Counted from the stretch's first letter, positions 15,785-25,782 are shown. The stretch is DNA of 64,000 bases from Mucilaginibacter flavidus (GCF_024055575.1 NZ_JAMXOE010000007.1:62001-126000), one strand, 5' to 3'. The notes: generated by a model not told the origin, from the sequence alone. Translations and numbers: made by a program.

Positions 15785-17026
15785 TTATTGTGTGGCAACC
15801 GGCGGATTTACGCACAATGGAACTGAACTAACATTAGTGTAAACTTCGCTAGCGCCGCTAATTGCTGCGGTTTGTTTGTTTTTTGTGAAATAGCGGGTTA
15901 TCACTGGCTGATACGAATTTTCGAGCACATAAGTTATTAAAAGAATAACAGGTAAACTAACCAGCAGATACACCGTTACGTTGTGAATGAGTATTGAAAA
16001 AACAAAAAGGACAGTATAATGGGTAATATACAACGGATAGGAATATTTCCCCATAAAGCTGCCCGATCTGTTGATGAAACCTACAACTTTGTCTTTTATT
16101 TTTAACACATCAATAAGATAACCTACACCCATATAAACATAGGCAAGCGTACTGTATACTATTGCGTTTTTTAAGGGCATATACCTGATTGTAAGCGCTA
16201 TGATAACAAAAATGGTATGTGCAATCATCACATAACCCAGTTTGATTTTTTTTCCTGACGGTGGCAATTGCAAGCAGTACCTGAAGAACGGTATGCAGAA
16301 TATTGAGAAGATAAAATATTTGAGCGGGTCGTAAAAATTTGGCGAAAATTGCATACGTGAAATTAACGGCAATATGCCCAGGCTAAAAAGCACGGTATAT
16401 TTTTCCGCATAGAAATAGTCGCGGTATTGGTAAATATAATATCCAACAAGCCACACTGATGAAAATGCAAATACGGCTACAATGTGGGTAAACACATCGC
16501 GATCGGTCCTTAAAAAATAAATGGGTATAGCAATAAGCGACATAGCAAACCAGCACAGTAAAGCTTTCTTTTGATTGCGGCCAATAGTAAAGGCAAACAA
16601 TACATAGAAGCCAACTTCGAATGATAATGACCAAACCGGGAGGTTACTTTGGATACTTGGAACCACGTAGCCCATGTAATCTTTCATGGTGCTCACGAAA
16701 AAGAAATTACCAATAGTGGTTTTTACAGAAGGAAAGGCAGTGCCTGTAATATACAGCGCCAAAAATGCGAGCAGCATACCCACAATAAACTGCGGGTAAA
16801 TGCGGGTGAACCTGTTTTTTGCAAATGCCAGGGCAGACTTTGGCTTCCTGCTTTCGGTAAGATTAATTACAAGGCCTGATCACATGAAGAACATAATTAA
16901 TGCATCGGTACCCCAGTAGGCGGTAAGGTGGGTAGGGTGTCCGGTTGGCGCAAGGAATGCAATATGCCAGCCTAAGATAAATACTGTTGAGATGCCCCTG
17001 AGAAATTCGAGGTAAATTTTTTTCAT
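15785..17026 (-). pseudogene. Acyltransferase family 3 (OatA/OafA-like) membrane protein interrupted by an in-frame TGA
   Basis: Read through, it encodes about 413 residues. MKKIYLEFLRGISTVFILGWHIAF holds the family's N-terminal LRGxxxxxVxxxH signature (stated as pattern; catalytic His21). Codon 49 is TGA (plus-strand TCA at 16880-16882) in the middle of MFFM-stop-SGLVIN, the conserved FFxxSGxxI helix. The same frame then runs open to 15785 with about ten transmembrane helices, including RIYP and PVWSLSFEVGFY. The family O-acetylates or O-acylates cell-surface sugars. One base change would restore it. The 3' piece from the ATG at 16783 lacks the catalytic N-terminus, so function is probably lost unless the stop is a sequencing error or is read through. 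Confidence 0.85.
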
Positions 17027-17239
17027 GTTTTTTGACAGGCAGGCTGTAATGGTAAACCGTAAATAGTCCACTCTCAACCAGCTACCCCCACTTTTACGAA
17101 ATGAGGAACTATTTGTTACGCTTTTTAATTTTTTTGAACCGCAGGCGGCGAGCGCGCACGTGGTTTTATTTTAGCCCAAGGGGGAATTGTTGTACAAGCT
17201 CAATTATTCATAAATTTACCCCTGTCAACTCTCAACTTA

Positions 17240-18658
17240 ATGTCTGCTCATATTCAAAACGCATTTCCGCATGATCCTACGCCACAGCAGTTAGAGCTTT
17301 TTGACAAATTGCATGCTTTTTTGCTGAGCGAAGATGGCGACGAGTGCTTTATTTTGAAGGGCTATGCCGGTACCGGGAAAACCACCATTTTAGGCGCGCT
17401 GACAAAGGCTTTACGGGCCTATAATTTTAAGTATGTGCTGCTGGCCCCAACGGGTAGGGCTGCTAAAGTAATTACGGCTTACTCGGGACGCAAGGCATTC
17501 ACTATTCATAAAAAAATCTACCGGAAAAAAGCTGCTTTTAATGTTGATGAGGGATTTTCGATTGGGGAAAACATAGCTGAAAATACCTTATTTATTGTTG
17601 ACGAGGCATCCATGATCTCGGATGATATTGGGGTGGGGAACAAGGCATCGTTGTTGTTCGACCTTGTGAACTATACCTACAACACTAAAAATTGCAAGTT
17701 AATGCTGGTTGGCGACACGGCCCAGTTGCCGCCGGTAGGCTCGGATGATAGCCCAGCCCTTAACCCCAAACTGATGAAGGATAGGTTTGGGCTTGATATT
17801 TACAGCTATGAACTAACTGATGTATTGCGCCAGCAAAAAGATTCAGGTATTTTGTTCAATGTAACCAAGGTGAGGGACATCATCAGGCGGGGAAAGGAAA
17901 AGATGCCGCAGATAATTACAAAGGGTTATAAAGATGTTTACCGGATGGGGGGCGAGATGCTGGAGGAAGGGCTTAACTACGCCTACAACAAATACGGTAA
18001 CGATAATACGCTGGTTATTTGCCGGTCGAATAAAAACGCCAATGCCTACAACCGGCAGATTCGCAACCGTATTTTATATCGCGAAGAAGAGCTGACCGGC
18101 GGCGACCAGGTGATGGTTGTGAAAAACAATTATTTCTGGATGGCGGAAAAGGAGGACAGCAGTACCGGCTTTATTGCCAATGGTGACATTGCCCGCATAA
18201 AAAAGGTTCGCCGTTTTGAAGATATGTACGGGTTTAGATTTGCCGATGTGCAAATGGAGTTTATAGATTATGCCGAAGACCCTGTTATTGATTGCAAAAT
18301 AATGCTCGACACGCTGTACACGGAAGCCCCAGCCTTATTACAGGATGAGCAAAAACGCTTTTATCTTGAAGTGATGAAAGATTACGACCATATACCTGCC
18401 AAACGCGATAAATGGAAGGAACTAAAAACTAATCCCTACTACAACGCGTTGCAAATAAAGTTTGCCTATGCGATAACCTGCCACAAAGCCCAGGGCGGCC
18501 AATGGGACGCCGTTTTTGTTGACCAGGGTTTTTTAACCGACGAAATGGTAAATACCGATTTTTTGCGCTGGTTTTATACCGCTTGTACCAGGGCAGTGAA
18601 TGAATTGTACCTGGTTAATTTTAACAAGCAGTTTTTTGTAAAGGGAGAGGAGGATTAA
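17240..18658 (+). CDS. RecD/Dda-like superfamily 1 DNA helicase
   Basis: 472 residues. Walker A is GYAGTGKTT at 41-49, motif Ia/Ib is APTGRAAKVI, Walker B is FIVDEASM, and motif III is GDTAQLPPVG. The UvrD-like C-terminal motif is YAITCHKAQGGQWDAVFVD, followed by FYTACTRAVNELYLVN. This is the SF1B 5'-3' helicase core without the RecB/RecC partners, close to the stand-alone RecD2/Dda-type helicases that act in recombination and fork repair. No N-terminal RecD2 extension is present. Monocistronic. The stop codon abuts a segment that resembles the CAAGAACCAAGAGTCAGGA repeat at 47653-47743. Confidence 0.9.
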   Translation: MSAHIQNAFPHDPTPQQLELFDKLHAFLLSEDGDECFILKGYAGTGKTTILGALTKALRAYNFKYVLLAPTGRAAKVITAYSGRKAFTIHKKIYRKKAAFNVDEGFSIGENIAENTLFIVDEASMISDDIGVGNKASLLFDLVNYTYNTKNCKLMLVGDTAQLPPVGSDDSPALNPKLMKDRFGLDIYSYELTDVLRQQKDSGILFNVTKVRDIIRRGKEKMPQIITKGYKDVYRMGGEMLEEGLNYAYNKYGNDNTLVICRSNKNANAYNRQIRNRILYREEELTGGDQVMVVKNNYFWMAEKEDSSTGFIANGDIARIKKVRRFEDMYGFRFADVQMEFIDYAEDPVIDCKIMLDTLYTEAPALLQDEQKRFYLEVMKDYDHIPAKRDKWKELKTNPYYNALQIKFAYAITCHKAQGGQWDAVFVDQGFLTDEMVNTDFLRWFYTACTRAVNELYLVNFNKQFFVKGEED

Positions 18659-18870
18659 GGATTAGTCCTGAGTCTTTTGTTCTTAACCTTGAAGCTCCAA
18701 GGACATTCATCCGGGTCCAAACCTTTAAAGCGTTCAATTTTTGCACGCGGAACACCCGGAACGCTATGGAACATGCTGAATATCAGAATGTTTAAATTTT
18801 TTAAAAAAGTCAGAATCTTAGTTTATCTATAAATGACGACGGGTACGCGGTTGAAAACTATTTGCTTTGA

Positions 18871-18898
18871 AAAAACAAAACCCGGGATAAACCGGGTT
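18871..18898 (-). terminator. Rho-independent terminator of the amidase operon
   Basis: On the minus strand AACCCGG pairs with CCGGGTT around a short loop and is followed by TTGTTTTTT. It lies 33 nt past the amidase stop. Confidence 0.85.
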
Positions 18899-18930
18899 CT
18901 GCCAACATATATCTCATAACCGGTTTAATA

Positions 18931-19731
18931 TCACGGATCAATCATAGCCCATGTTTTCGGGCCTACAATGCCATCGCCAACTGCGCCATGTTTAATTTGA
19001 AATGCCCGTATTGCCGCTTCGGTTTTTGGGCCGAAATCACCATCGGCAGTTAAGCCAAGTTTGGTTTGTACAATTTTTACAAGGGCGGGGTCATTAGCCA
19101 GGCCACGCCGCAGAGTTGCGCGTGCAGGCTTATCACCGGCTGCCGGTGTTTCTACCGGTATAAGCACAGGATTGGCAGCGGTACCATCTAATATTTTCCC
19201 GACTGCCGCACGAAATTCGTCCATATCAAAGTTAGGGTCGGTTTTGCGGCCTTTGGGTAGTGCATATTCTTTGTGCCCGGCGCAAAACTCGGGGCCTTTT
19301 CCAATATGTTTTAATATAGCTGCTACACCGCGATGATAGGCTTCGATCTGCACGGCTGGCCACGGTGAATCGTCGCGGCCGCCGGTATTTTCAGCTTCAA
19401 TGCCTATAAAACTGCTGTTGCCGCTGGTTATGCCCTGCCAGGAGCCTTCGCCTGCGTGGTAGCACCTGCCGGCAGCAACAACGTAATAGGTGCCATCGCG
19501 CCCCAATCCCAGTTGCGACAATGGGCCCTGCAGATCTGGCCTGCCCTTTATTAGCGTGTTAAGGGTCGGCATATTACCGCTGTTTTTACCAGGTGTTGCC
19601 GTGTGGTGGCAAAGTACACCTTTAACAGAACCCATATCGCCGTGGCCCCGTGTTTCCCAGCCCGGTGATTCTGCTACTTTTAATCCTGCGTTTATCAAAA
19701 CGTAGGGTAACCATGTTAATGAAAATGCCAT
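18931..19731 (-). CDS. N-acetylmuramoyl-L-alanine amidase (Amidase_2) with C-terminal peptidoglycan-binding domain
   Basis: 266 residues. The amidase domain spans about 30-180. Zinc ligands are the His in VLCHHTA (42/43), His153 in CAGHKEY and Asp165 in GRKTDP, and Glu114 lies in GIEAENTGG. A PG_binding_1 domain covers about 206-266 (LRRGLANDPALVKIVQTKLG, then DGDFGPKTEAAI). It cleaves the bond between muramic acid and the stem peptide. There is no signal peptide, so like phage endolysins it needs a holin, lysis or another exit route, or it acts on internalised wall fragments. It is the second gene of a pair with a three-helix membrane protein, 5 nt apart. Close relatives are, from memory, frequent in Proteobacteria, which hints at transfer. 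Confidence 0.9.
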   Translation of the reverse strand: MAFSLTWLPYVLINAGLKVAESPGWETRGHGDMGSVKGVLCHHTATPGKNSGNMPTLNTLIKGRPDLQGPLSQLGLGRDGTYYVVAAGRCYHAGEGSWQGITSGNSSFIGIEAENTGGRDDSPWPAVQIEAYHRGVAAILKHIGKGPEFCAGHKEYALPKGRKTDPNFDMDEFRAAVGKILDGTAANPVLIPVETPAAGDKPARATLRRGLANDPALVKIVQTKLGLTADGDFGPKTEAAIRAFQIKHGAVGDGIVGPKTWAMIDP

Positions 19732-19736
19732 ATTTT

Positions 19737-20879
19737 TTACATTCCTCCTTTTGATGCGGGTAAATCTTCGTCGTTAGTTAATTGTATAGGGTCGGCTTCG
19801 CAGCCATCGGGTTCTGTTGTATTGGTCTCCGCGGGTATTACGCCGGTTGTCGGTTGTGGTGCTGGGTTTATGTATACTACCTGTGGCTGCGGTTTCTGCG
19901 GGTCGCGCGAAGCCTCTTCGCCGCTTTTTTCATGTGGCTTAACGGTTGAGCGGATAATCATCACCTTGTTTAACATATCAAACCAAAACGGCGCGCCCAA
20001 AGTAGCAGCAAAAGCGGTAAGCAACCACCCTAACAGCGGGCCTAAAAGGCCGTTCCAAAACCCAAAAGGTGCCTTGGAATTTAATTCAGCAGCGGCAAGG
20101 GAACCGTCCCACCCTATAGGCAGCTTTAAATCGTTAAGTTCGGTTTTTGCGCTGTTGTAATCTTTGTTTTTGAAGGTGCTGTCTTTCGAAATCACTGAGG
20201 CCCTTTCAACCACAATCTTCCGGGCTGTGTCATTCTGCGACAGATATTTGACAATGCTTATGGTATTTACATTAAGTAACACGGTTACTGCCAGCGCTAT
20301 CCAAAAAATAATCCACTGGGTTGAGCGTTTGTACCAGCCCGACACCCTGTCCATGCCGCTATTAAACCAGTCCTCAATATTCTTTTGCGCTTTATTCAGG
20401 TCGCCTTGTGCATTGTCAATAGCGTTTAACAATATGCGCTGAACAGGCAGGTTATCCATAGCGGCTACATTGTTGCGCATTGTTTCGAGGTTTATTACCG
20501 CTGCGCCTGCCGAGGAGTTATTGGCATTGGTTGGGGCGCCGTTTGCGGCAATATCCATTAATGCCATTGCGAAGTTTTTTGCCGGGATATACGATGGCAG
20601 ATCACCACCTTTCGACAGTAAATCAGGGTCGGTTGTCTGTTTGCCTGCTACATAACTTCCATTAAAAAGCCCGTTAATTAATGGGTGCTGGTAAAGGGAG
20701 GCAGCAAGGCCGTTGCCATCCAAATCGTGCAGTAGCTGGCGTATGCCTTGTTCGAGGTAAGCGGCGCGGGTTTTAAAACGCGACTCAATTCCTTCACGCA
20801 CAGCCGTACAAATAGTGCTCACCAGGATGTATACAAATATTATCCCAATGGCAACCTCTAAAATGTTTGATCCGAACAT
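19737..20879 (-). CDS. Membrane protein of unknown function, partner of the amidase
   Basis: 380 residues. The N-terminal helix (about 7-25, LEVAIGIIFVYILVSTICTA) runs into a basic amphipathic stretch REGIESRFKTRAAYLEQGI. From memory this pattern is shared by a large uncharacterised family in many phyla. A soluble region (30-185) follows, then a helix at 188-204, a charged loop (210-270), a third helix at 275-300, and a proline-rich tail with PQPQVVYINPAPQP. It starts the two-gene operon with the endolysin-like amidase. A role in moving the amidase across the membrane or gating lysis is attractive, but this is inference only. Confidence 0.7.
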   Translation of the reverse strand: MFGSNILEVAIGIIFVYILVSTICTAVREGIESRFKTRAAYLEQGIRQLLHDLDGNGLAASLYQHPLINGLFNGSYVAGKQTTDPDLLSKGGDLPSYIPAKNFAMALMDIAANGAPTNANNSSAGAAVINLETMRNNVAAMDNLPVQRILLNAIDNAQGDLNKAQKNIEDWFNSGMDRVSGWYKRSTQWIIFWIALAVTVLLNVNTISIVKYLSQNDTARKIVVERASVISKDSTFKNKDYNSAKTELNDLKLPIGWDGSLAAAELNSKAPFGFWNGLLGPLLGWLLTAFAATLGAPFWFDMLNKVMIIRSTVKPHEKSGEEASRDPQKPQPQVVYINPAPQPTTGVIPAETNTTEPDGCEADPIQLTNDEDLPASKGGM

Positions 20880-21028
20880 ATAGGTTTTATTAAGTGATTA
20901 GGAAGCGAGTTAGGTTGTTTTAATTATGGGACTATAAATATCAGATAAAATATAAATATTAACAAATATTAAAGTATTTTTTTGGGTGTTGCCCGCTTAT
21001 CGTTTTTTGGACGGCTATATCATATATT

Positions 21029-21049
21029 AATCACCCTATTAGGGTGATT
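21029..21049. promoter_or_regulatory. 21-bp palindrome, candidate operator upstream of the sensor kinase gene
   Basis: AATCACCCTA-T-TAGGGTGATT is a perfect inverted repeat. It sits 71 nt before the kinase start, centred 35 nt upstream of a TTTG at 21074-21077 that fits the -7 position. A near copy lies before the AraC gene at 24765-24784. Confidence 0.75.
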
Positions 21050-21119
21050 TGTTATTATATTAGTTTAGCGTAATTTGAACCTGGTTAAGGTAGCCCGTAA
21101 CCGTTACTAAATAATTGAC

Positions 21120-24074
21120 TTGAATAAGCTAATACACAATATATCCCGCTCAATAATTTACATTTTGGCGCCCTGGCTGATGCTTGCATGCGATAATGCT
21201 TCGGCGCAAAAGTATGCCTTTGCACACTACGATACGGGAGATGGGCTGATACAATCGCAGGTAAATAATTTTTACCAGGATAACAGCCACCGGCTATGAA
21301 TAGCAACCCTGGGTGGCATTTGCCGGTTTGATGGCAGCGATTACTACACCATATCGAAAGCCAACGGCCTTGCAAATAATTTTGCCTTTGTTGTTTATGC
21401 CGATTCGAAGGGAACTGCCTGGGTTGGTACTAACAAAGGTCTGTCGTCAATTAAAAAACAAACCGTTTATAATTACCCGGTTCCTGCTCAGGCCAACAAA
21501 GCTTTTGTGAGCAACATTGCCGAAGAAAAAAGTGGAGCTATCTGGGTGATAATGAGCAACCATTTGTACAGGGTAAACGGCAGGAAATTAGAAACTGTTA
21601 ATTTGCCTGATAGCCTGGACGTGCCGGTTAGTAGTATCACCACCGACAAAGCAGGCAGCCTGTACGCAGCCTTTGTGGGTAAAGGAATATACAAACTGGA
21701 TAGTGACAAATGGAACCTGATCGCGCCTGTTAACGGCGACATAGGCAGGTCTCTTATATTTAAAATACAATTCGATAAGTTTAATGGTAAAAGGCTCTTC
21801 TTGCTTACGGTTAAGGGTTTATTTGTTGCTATGGACGGCGCTATAGCCCTATGCCCTGATTTTAATATCGATAAAAACGAAGGTCCATTTATTAGCTTTG
21901 AGCAGGACTACGAGAATAATTTATGGATAGGTACCCAACGGGGTGCCTGGTTTATCAGCAAACAAAAAACAATCCACTTTACAGCGGCGAACGGGTTGAC
22001 TAATATCGCCGTATCAGATATTTATTGCGACGGAGAGCACAACCTTTGGCTGGGTACGCAGGGCAGTGGTATGTACAGATACGAAGGTGCTGGTCATGTT
22101 ATGTACGACCAGCTGCAAAATGCAAACGCAACCCAGGTAGTAATGAGTATTGCCCGTGATAGGCAGCATAATATTTTATTAGGTACAGCGGGCAACGGCC
22201 TGATTAAGTACAGCAATGGCGTGCTGAGTAACTTTTGGATGCCTGCAACAAACGCCGGGACCGCAATTATACAAAGCCTATATACCGACAACGATAAAAA
22301 CGTGTGGATTGGCACCGACCATCTTGGAATATGGAAATACGATGGCGCGGCTTTTAGCTTGATAAAAGGTACGGAAACAAGATCGATCAACTATATAACT
22401 ACTGATGATGATAAAACCTTGTGGATAGCAACCCCGCAAGGGGTCTATTACTATCAAAACAACAGCATGACTTATTTACAGGATGTTTCGTCATTCACGT
22501 CGGCGATATTGCCATTGGGAAAAGATTCGGTTTTGGTGGGCACACAGGATGGGTTAAAGCTCGTTGTAAATAAAAAACTGGATACCCGGTTTAAACCGGG
22601 TGTTTTGCCCGAACTGTCAGTTATGTGTATGTTGCGTTACCAGGATAAAATATTACTTGGTACCGACGATGGCGGGCTATATGTTTGGGACAGGCAAAAC
22701 GGGTTAGTTAAAAATTACACGATAAAAGATGGTTTTAATGCAAACACTATTTACAGCCTCACCGCCGATAACAGAGACGGTGTTTGGGTGGGGACAGGCC
22801 GTGGCATAAACAGGCTTACCTTTAAACCCGGCAGCATGGCATGTGTAATAAGCCATGCAGGTATATCAAAAGATTTAATGGTTGAAACCAACCAGAATGC
22901 CAGTTTTTACGATGCAGACAAGGTTTTTTTTGGTACTGTAAAAGGGCTGGCAGTTTTAAATACTAACGATGGTGTTGTACGCGAAAATGCGCCTCATATA
23001 TTGATACAGGCTGTAAAACTATTGGTTGAAGGCGAGAAAGAAACACAATTAGTAAACAATAACCCCAATGACTATTTAAAACTATCGGCCGGCCAGAACC
23101 ACCTTTTAATAACATTTAAGGGGGTATATTTAAAAAAGCCGGAGGGGGTAACTTATCAATACCGGCTCACTGGTCTGGAACAACAGTTTAGTACGCCGGT
23201 GAACAGTGATGTAGTGGATTACCCGTCGTTACCGCCAGGGAAATACACGTTTGAGGTTAAAGCCCTTAGCCCCGAAGAGAAAATCTCTTCGAACGTTGCA
23301 ATGTTTAAGTTTGAAATTACCCCGCCGTTTTACCAGCAGCCGATATTCAGGGTGTTGGGCGTGCTGGTGTTGGTTTTAATTGGCTTTGCGCTTCAATACT
23401 TTGTGCATAGGGCTCAAACAAATAAAAAATTGGCTCATGAAGCATTAAAGCGAGAAGAAAAGCAAAAGCTACGGCAACAAACTGCTGAAGATTTTCATGA
23501 CGACCTTGGCAACAAACTAACCCGCATTACTGTGCTTTCGGACGTATTGCACACCAAACTGGACGATAACAATACCGAGCAGAAAAACCTTGTGGAACAG
23601 ATACAGCAAAATGCAGTAGCTTTATACAACGGTACTAAAGATATACTTTGGGCGCTTGACCCCAAAAGCGACAATTTGTATGAAACACTTGTGCACATAA
23701 GAGAGACCGGGGTCGAGATGTTCCAGGATGTAAACATTAACTTTAGTTTTGAGGGAATTGCCGACAACTTCAGTCAAATGCGGCTTCCGATGGAATATAG
23801 TCGTAATATTACTATGATTTTTAAGGAACTGTTAACCAACATACTTAAACATGCCGGCGCCCATAACGTTGTTATTACTGTTGAGCAACCGGTTAAAAAC
23901 CGCCTCTCAATAAGAATTACTGATGACGGGAAAGGATTTGACGAACACAAATTAAAGCGCGGGCACGGCCTTGTAAACATAAAGGCAAGGGCAGCACGTA
24001 TTGATGCGATGTTTTCTATAAAAGGCGATTCAGGCAACGGTGCTATCGCCGAATTACAAGTTAAACTGGTATAG
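21120..24074 (+). pseudogene. Two-component sensor histidine kinase with periplasmic two-component-propeller domain, interrupted by an in-frame TGA
   Basis: The reading frame begins at a TTG (21120) that gives a signal peptide (LIHNISRSIIYILAPWLMLA) and runs to 24074, 984 codons. Codon 60 is TGA at 21297-21299, in HRL-stop-IATLGGICRFDG. The propeller-blade consensus there is LWIGT/LWIAT, so TGG became TGA. Downstream are about a dozen Reg_prop blades (LWIGTQRG, LWLGTQGSG, VWIGTDHLG and others), a Y_Y_Y domain (YQYRLTGL), one transmembrane helix near codon 740, a HisKA_3 dimerisation domain (DFHDDLGNKLTRI, phospho-His) and a HATPase with DDGKGFD. It would sense a periplasmic ligand, often a glycan, and phosphorylate the adjacent response regulator. 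A GTG at 21507 could start a truncated, non-exported protein. Confidence 0.88.
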
Positions 24075-24076
24075 TT

Positions 24077-24706
24077 ATGACAAACAGGAATATATTGGTA
24101 AGCATAATTGAAGATGATGATACAATACGCAGCGGGTATTCATTTTTGATAGGAAATACCGAAGGGTATGAAGTAGTGTCGTCATACAGCTCATATGACG
24201 CCGCTGCACATAAAATTGCAAGTGATAAGCCCGATGTTATCTTGCTTGATATTGAAATGCCCGGTACTAACGGCGTCGACGCCATACCACGGTTAAAGAA
24301 ACTTTTGCCGCATGCCCATGTATTGATATTAACGGTTTACGAGTCGGAGAAGCTGATATTTGAGGCGCTTGCAAATGGCGCATCAGGCTATTTGACCAAA
24401 AATACGCCGTCGGCTAAAATTATTGCCTCGATAAAAGAGGTTAAAGAAGGAGGAGGGCCAATGAGTATTAATATTGCTAAAATGGTAATCAGGTCGTTTC
24501 AGAAAAACCAGGAATCGCCACTCTCAAAACGTGAAACCCAAATACTTGAAGAAATAAGCGTGGGGAAAAGCCGCAGCCAGATAGCCAATGAATTGTTTAT
24601 TGACCTGGAAACTGTGCGGAGCCATATCAAAAATATCTACCTTAAACTCAATGTAAACTCGCGTGCCGACGCCATAAAAACCGCCCGGGAAAACCGGCTC
24701 ATTTAA
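24077..24706 (+). CDS. NarL/FixJ-type response regulator
   Basis: 209 residues. The receiver domain (1-125) has acidic residues EDDD near 12-15, the phospho-acceptor Asp58 in VILLDIEMPG, and Lys in YLTKNT. A LuxR-type helix-turn-helix spans about 148-205 (LSKRETQILEEISVGKSRSQ, then IANELFIDLETVRSHIKNIY). It begins 2 nt after the kinase stop and is its cognate partner in a HisKA_3/NarL system. It is intact although the kinase is interrupted. It is the best candidate to bind the TCACCCTATTrGGGTGA palindromes upstream of the kinase and AraC genes. Confidence 0.95.
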   Translation: MTNRNILVSIIEDDDTIRSGYSFLIGNTEGYEVVSSYSSYDAAAHKIASDKPDVILLDIEMPGTNGVDAIPRLKKLLPHAHVLILTVYESEKLIFEALANGASGYLTKNTPSAKIIASIKEVKEGGGPMSINIAKMVIRSFQKNQESPLSKRETQILEEISVGKSRSQIANELFIDLETVRSHIKNIYLKLNVNSRADAIKTARENRLI

Positions 24707-24764
24707 TCTACGTTGGGCTGTTGAAGTCTTATTCACACGGCGTGCAACCGCACTTTTTATAAAA

Positions 24765-24784
24765 ATTCACCCTATTGGGGTGAT
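24765..24784. promoter_or_regulatory. Palindrome upstream of the AraC gene, second candidate operator
   Basis: Contains TCACCCTATTGGGGTGA (24767-24783), one mismatch from the kinase-promoter palindrome. Its centre is 36 nt upstream of the TTTG of the -7 box at 24807-24814, versus 35 nt at the kinase promoter. Confidence 0.75.
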
Positions 24785-24806
24785 ACCATAGCATTTTTTA
24801 TAAAGC

Positions 24807-24814
24807 TAAATTTG
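24807..24814 (+). promoter_or_regulatory. -7 promoter element of the AraC gene
   Basis: TAAATTTG matches TAnnTTTG exactly, 32 nt before the ATG at 24847. No -33 TTTG is present; its position is next to the palindrome, as expected for an activator-dependent promoter. Confidence 0.6.
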
Positions 24815-24846
24815 ATATGTGCTGATAGCTGATATTACTGCTCTGC

Positions 24847-25713
24847 ATGTTAGGCAAAAGTGTTATGGAATATTTAAAAGTTTTAAAAAATAACAATATC
24901 ATATACAGCGGGACCCGCAATCACAAATGCCCGCAACAGCAAACGGCCGACTTTACTATGCGGTTTGTGTTTTCGGGCAATGAAAATTATAGCATAGGGC
25001 GCCGGAACCTTACAATTTATCCCGATTCGTTCCTGGTATTAAACAAGGGGACACAATATTCCAGCATAATTGATTGCCCGTTCCCGGTTCACGCATTTTC
25101 AATAAGTTTCGACAAGAAGTTTATCGACGGTTTTATAAACAACAATGAGCCGCTGGAGCCGTTTTACGGCAACAGCCAGGATTTTGAATTTAATGAAACC
25201 ATATATCCATTAAAGGGTGATATGTTTTTCAATGTAAAACAGCTAAAATATCACCTGGATAACGGGATAGATGATGAAAACCTTATAAATGAATACCTCG
25301 GTCAATGCCTTATCAGCTATTTCAAAATTTATAATGAAGAAATATCCCAAAAAACCGGGCAGCTTAATTTTTTTCACGAAAGCACGCGGGTTGAAATATT
25401 GCGCCGGTTAAATCGGGCCAAAGAATACCTGTACACCAATTATAACCGCAATATTGGCCTTGATGAACTGGCCGAGTATTCGTGTTTGTCGGTTAATCAC
25501 CTTTTACGCACTTTTAAACAGGCTTTTAATTTAACGCCACACCAATTTTTAATTTAACTACGGTTGCAACGCGCGCAGGTGTTGCTGCGAAATACAAACT
25601 ATCCTGTAGGCGAAGTAGTAAACCTCATAGGGTTTGAGTGCCCCAGCTCCTTCATAAGGCTTTTTCGTGAGCATTTTCAAACCACCCCGCTTAAGTACAG
25701 GCAAACTGCCTGA
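24847..25713 (+). pseudogene. AraC-family transcriptional regulator interrupted by an in-frame TAA
   Basis: The open part (24847-25557, 236 residues) has an N-terminal cupin-like sensing domain and the first helix-turn-helix of the AraC domain (IGLDELAEYSCLSVNHLLRT). It stops at HQFLI-stop. The same frame continues LRLQRAQVLLRNTNYPVGEV and on through the second helix-turn-helix (VVNLIGFECPSSFIRLFREH) to a TGA at 25711-25713, 288 codons in all. The family consensus at the stop is Q/R, so CAA to TAA explains it. Without the second recognition helix DNA binding is probably lost. An internal ATG at 24865 (MEYLKVLKNN) is an alternative start. It lies behind the same palindrome as the kinase operon. 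Confidence 0.87.
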
Positions 25714-25782
25714 TTTAATAAGGAACGAAGCGCCTAGCTAAAAAACGATGCCAGCATTTGGTCGTTAGTAGTCGATTTTAAC

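Noticed and set aside
18655..18774. 39-residue minus-strand ORF (MFHSVPGVPRAKIERFKG and on) between helicase and amidase
   Set aside because: It has a protein-like middle, but its last ten codons lie in a dispersed repeat, it overlaps the helicase stop and there is no promoter or known family. It may be a gene relic; not called.
18931..20879. Prophage remnant
   Set aside because: The amidase looks like an endolysin, but no capsid, tail, terminase, integrase or attachment repeats are nearby.
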